The position numbers were made by a program, and so were the translations under genes. Below are positions 61,465 to 64,000 of a stretch of DNA of 64,000 nt, piece after piece. Position 1 is the first letter of the stretch. Each line of letters begins with the position of its first letter. A model generated the notes under the pieces. It saw nothing but the letters and a program-made list of their open reading frames with translations. It ran no database searches and was not told the origin of the DNA. The DNA is from Pontibacter sp. G13 (GTDB lineage Bacteria; Bacteroidota; Bacteroidia; J057): assembly GCF_031851795.1 (NCBI RefSeq), contig NZ_CP134696.1:4174501-4238500 (forward strand). Direction: 5' to 3'.

Positions 61465-62823
61465 CATTTTGGTGGCCATTTGCGCCTTCAAATCTTCGGA
61501 GATACCCAACTGCTCCTCGCGGACCGCAAATTTAGCCTTCGCAGCTTCTGGATCGGTTTCACGAAGCGTGTTGTACTCATTGGTAGCTTCTTGTGCCTTT
61601 TTCAATGCAGCACGAGAATCTTTTCTCAATTGAGCAGCTTCCGCTTTGATGCCTTTTGCTTGCTTATTGTAGGAATCCGCCAATTCTTCGTAGAATACAT
61701 CCTTGGCAGGATTCTTCATGATCATTTTGGAGTAGTACTCATCTGCTTGGGTCAAATCATCTTTTGCGCGGTAGATATCACCCATGGTCTTGTAGTCTTC
61801 CCAGATGATGTACTGCTCTTTACGATCCTTGAAGTATTCGTCCATAGCAGCGAGGGCAGCATCTTGGTTGCCTTTCTGGTTTTGGATGATCCCTTCCAGA
61901 CGGAGCATGACTTTGGTGACAGTATCTTCCTTGATTTCTTGCAATTCACCCAAAGCTTCGTCGAAGTCTCCGGAAAGGTACAAGAAGGAAGCATAGCGGA
62001 TACGCGCTTTTACATCGTTACCGGTCAATTCTACATAGCGCTCCATGTCATCACGAGCGTCACCGAATTTCTTCTGGATCAAGCGGATCTCAGCACGTAC
62101 GCGGTATGCAGGTGGGTATTCGGAGTCAAGTTCAATCGCTTGATTAGCGAAGTCCAATGCCTTTTTGAAGTCAGCACCTTGGTTGGTCTCCTTACCTTGT
62201 TCGAAGTAAAGTTCCGCCAAGCTAGCGTAGAGGCTTGGAGAGTTGTCAACGATGGTGATCGCCTTTTCGAACTCCTCGATCGCCAATTCAGGTACACCTG
62301 TTTGCTTGTAGTAGGTAGCCAACAAGATGTAAGACTGAGGATTCTCAGGATACTTCTCACGCGTTTGGTAGAGGATCTTTTTTGCTTCGGCGATCTCAGA
62401 GCGACCTCCCAACAAGTAAGCCTCAGCTACAGCAAACTCCACTTCAGGGTCTTTGCCTTTACCGTACTTCAGGGCATTTTCGAGGGAAAGGTTGGCATCC
62501 GCCAATTCTCCATCGAGCATTTCCATACGACCTTTACCGGCAGTACCAATTGGGGAGCGTGGCTTTTCTTCGAGGGCTTTTTGGAAGTCCTCGCGAGCAC
62601 CTTCGTAGTTTTCGCCCAAATAGTCGATCATTCCCAACCAGTAGTACACTTGGTCCTTGTTCTTGATCTTCTGGGTAGTATAGCCTTCCAACTCTTCCTG
62701 GGCCTCGGCAGTTTTACCGCCCCGGATGTTGGCGATGGCGTTTGACAGATCTACCTGAGCGAATGCACCTGTCTGGGCCAACAGGATTACGCTCGCGCAG
62801 AAAGTCAATACACGTTTCAACAT
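60964..62823 (-). CDS. Exported tetratricopeptide-repeat protein, 619 aa
   Basis: A periplasmic scaffold protein. The signal peptide covers residues 1-22 (TGAFAQ). About ten TPR units follow between residues 30 and 380 (WLGMIDYLGENYEGAREDFQKAL-type helices), then a charged helical stretch (about 395-440) and a C-terminal TPR region ending with the Asn-Tyr-His-Cys and DYCAENR pattern. It lies 44 bases downstream of the PstS-like lipoprotein gene on the same strand. In Bacteroidota a TPR protein commonly closes an ExbB-ExbD-TonB-PstS-TPR set, so a link to TonB-dependent uptake is inferred. Its C-terminal half was the donor for the chimeric gene. Confidence 0.88.
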   Translation of the reverse strand: MLKRVLTFCASVILLAQTGAFAQVDLSNAIANIRGGKTAEAQEELEGYTTQKIKNKDQVYYWLGMIDYLGENYEGAREDFQKALEEKPRSPIGTAGKGRMEMLDGELADANLSLENALKYGKGKDPEVEFAVAEAYLLGGRSEIAEAKKILYQTREKYPENPQSYILLATYYKQTGVPELAIEEFEKAITIVDNSPSLYASLAELYFEQGKETNQGADFKKALDFANQAIELDSEYPPAYRVRAEIRLIQKKFGDARDDMERYVELTGNDVKARIRYASFLYLSGDFDEALGELQEIKEDTVTKVMLRLEGIIQNQKGNQDAALAAMDEYFKDRKEQYIIWEDYKTMGDIYRAKDDLTQADEYYSKMIMKNPAKDVFYEELADSYNKQAKGIKAEAAQLRKDSRAALKKAQEATNEYNTLRETDPEAAKAKFAVREEQLGISEDLKAQMATKMEETKPVYALEAHYREKALEIAESESLTLIYKLALAQYNAGMLKEADETFKRCHELKADYLAPYSYRMRIANSLEGEDEETMDWLVKVPATDIANVWGEMDAASLGAKEKEALLVAYEVLANYNFNPTGEDGNYHCDDAQPFVDKIYEISPDYARIKSLADYCAENR

Positions 62824-62867
62824 AATCGTAATCGGTTAAAAATATGTTCAAATATCAGGTTACAGGG

Positions 62868-63944
62868 TCATGTTTCGGTCGAATCGACCTGGGCGGTGGC
62901 TTTGCGCTGCTTGGGGAATTTTACCTCACGAGGGATTCCTTTGTGCGCATTCAAACCCGCTTTGTGGACAATTCGTTGTCCTTGCGGGCCATTTAGATAT
63001 GACACAAACCCAGTTCCGAGCCCAAAAATGGATTCTCGAAGAATGGTGGTCATGTGCCTCCGCAATGGATAGCAATCCGTCGCCAAATAACTCTGCCAAG
63101 GTCCTACATATTTCAAATCGTAGGGACAGGGGCCATTGGCGCCGTCTTGTTTCTCCAATAAAACCAGTTGGAGACCATCCATCAGCTCTTGGCTCATGAT
63201 CTGATCTGAATCACTGAGCCAAGCCCATCCCACAAATCCAATGGCTCCGGGATTGGTCTTCACATATTCTAACAGGGCAGTAGAGCTATCCATCGCAAAT
63301 ACATTGCTGCTGGAGATCGCCTGGCCACCCATGATGCTGTCAGTCAAAAATCTCAGTACGCTAGACTGAGGATGGTCGAATATCAACGAAATTTTGTCTT
63401 CTGGTGCCGCTGGATCAATCTGCTTCCACGACGTGATCTTACCTGATAGGACGCCTTGAAGCTCAGCCTTGTCCAGTTTCATGACAGGGTTGCTGGGGTG
63501 GTTCACCACGGCAATGGCATCACGGCCGAAGCTGGTATAATCCGGCAGAACTGTCTGGTCCACCAAAAACTTTTTCTCGTCGTCAGTCAGAATTCGAGAA
63601 GAGATGACCAGTCGGATATCCCGATTGTTCAACATTTCTTGAATGGCCTCCTCAGCGGGTAGGTAAGTTGCGTGGATCACCGCCTTGGCGTTGACGGCAT
63701 GAAAAACCTCCAATTCCTGCTCGATGATAGGCTTGAGGGATTCATCGACGACAATTTCGATTTCTCCCACCGTAGCATGCTCCTTGGCGGGAGCGGTAGA
63801 TGGGGTAGGAGTGGGTTGCGTAGAATCGGCTGAAGATGGTTCAGGCTGTTCTATGGGAGTAGTACTGGAGTTGGGGCTAGATTGGCAGGCTGCCAGGACC
63901 ACCATCATAGAGGCAGTGAAAATGGCCCATCGAAATGCACTCAT
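62868..63944 (-). CDS. PstS-like phosphate-binding lipoprotein
   Basis: A 358-aa lipoprotein of the periplasmic phosphate-binding (PBP_like_2/PstS) fold. With the ATG at 63944 the signal ends in a lipobox (VVLAACQSS); an ATG at 63992 would add 16 charged residues. A Pro/Thr/Ser linker (about 28-55) precedes the binding domain: GEIEIVVDESLKPI at the start, RDIRLVISSRILTDDE, DAIAVVNHPSNPV, LQGVLSGKITSWKQI and NPGAIGFVGWAW in the order seen in PstS. No ABC permease genes adjoin; the next gene is the TPR protein. In this phylum such proteins accompany TonB/ExbBD rather than Pst transporters, so phosphate import by an ABC system is not certain. Confidence 0.87.
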   Translation of the reverse strand: MSAFRWAIFTASMMVVLAACQSSPNSSTTPIEQPEPSSADSTQPTPTPSTAPAKEHATVGEIEIVVDESLKPIIEQELEVFHAVNAKAVIHATYLPAEEAIQEMLNNRDIRLVISSRILTDDEKKFLVDQTVLPDYTSFGRDAIAVVNHPSNPVMKLDKAELQGVLSGKITSWKQIDPAAPEDKISLIFDHPQSSVLRFLTDSIMGGQAISSSNVFAMDSSTALLEYVKTNPGAIGFVGWAWLSDSDQIMSQELMDGLQLVLLEKQDGANGPCPYDLKYVGPWQSYLATDCYPLRRHMTTILRESIFGLGTGFVSYLNGPQGQRIVHKAGLNAHKGIPREVKFPKQRKATAQVDSTET

Positions 63945-64000
63945 CTTTGATCGATTCTCATTTGCGATGACAAATTTAGGATATTTTTTCAAGAATTCTG

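Noticed and set aside
61306-62745. Open frame of 479 codons antisense to the 619-aa TPR gene
   Set aside because: A shadow of a real TPR gene with signal peptide; the antisense product is a low-information Phe/Leu/Val-rich sequence.
1-64000. Search for rRNA, tRNA, CRISPR arrays, insertion sequences or prophage genes
   Set aside because: No matching cores, repeat-spacer pattern, transposase motif or phage structural gene was recognised by eye; a tRNAscan or profile search could still find a missed short RNA.

Overview
The window comes from a Bacteroidota chromosome, most likely a gliding, marine-type member of the Saprospiria (Lewinella-like). The phylum call rests on a complete porP/sprF-gldK-gldL-gldM-gldN type IX secretion (T9SS) and gliding locus, phylum-specific families (Porin_10, DUF4271, DUF3857, PorE-like OmpA proteins) and promoters of the TTTG/TAnnTTTG type. 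The class call is an inference from gene content and from a GC-rich palindromic repeat; it is not proven. I see no rRNA, tRNA, CRISPR array, insertion sequence or prophage.

Layout. 0-2.5 kb: nadD-pssA-purS operon and a small membrane protein. 2.5-14.2 kb: a minus-strand run with an HD-domain protein, a PorE-like TPR/propeller/OmpA protein, a CYTH enzyme coupled to a SanA-like membrane protein, a small outer-membrane barrel, an Ig-like secreted protein, a DUF3857/transglutaminase-fold protein and two family 2 glycosyltransferases. 14.5-16.7 kb: a secreted serine hydrolase fused to an orphan GH3 C-terminal domain. 16.8-22.1 kb: a small basic protein, fadN-fadA beta-oxidation genes and an HTH-only AraC protein. 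22.7-27.9 kb: a plus-strand series with a tandem CbbX-type AAA+ ATPase, a 176-aa conserved protein, an alpha/beta hydrolase and a DprE1-like FAD oxidase. 27.9-31.7 kb: biotin carrier, RND exporter and OmpA lipoprotein on the minus strand. 31.8-38.6 kb: M42 peptidase, purine nucleoside phosphorylase, Porin_10 protein, rsmE (minus) and pckA. 38.6-42.2 kb: DUF4271-hemC-hemD. 42.4-50.2 kb: the T9SS/gliding locus followed by a second gldM-like gene. 50.4-56.2 kb: low-molecular-weight phosphatase, a YXWGXW-like secreted protein, metG, a dimethylformamidase-like protein and an exonuclease/phosphatase-fold protein. 56.2-64.0 kb: minus-strand TPR proteins, two copies of a 139-bp structured repeat, a 1069-bp tandem duplication that created a chimeric TPR gene, and a PstS-like lipoprotein.

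How the genes work together. GldL and GldM form the proton-driven motor, GldK and GldN the periplasmic ring, SprF/PorP an outer-membrane partner, and the PorE-like protein could anchor such a system to peptidoglycan. The second GldM could be an alternative motor stalk using the same GldL. fadN and fadA form a beta-oxidation pair. hemC and hemD are consecutive steps of tetrapyrrole synthesis. The TPR plus PstS-like pair at the right edge resembles the tail of the Bacteroidota ExbB-ExbD-TonB-PstS-TPR arrangement, whose remaining genes would lie beyond base 64000.

The observations most worth following are the second gldM, the chimeric TPR gene made by an exact 1069-bp tandem duplication, and the 139-bp repeat whose stems carry compensatory changes.
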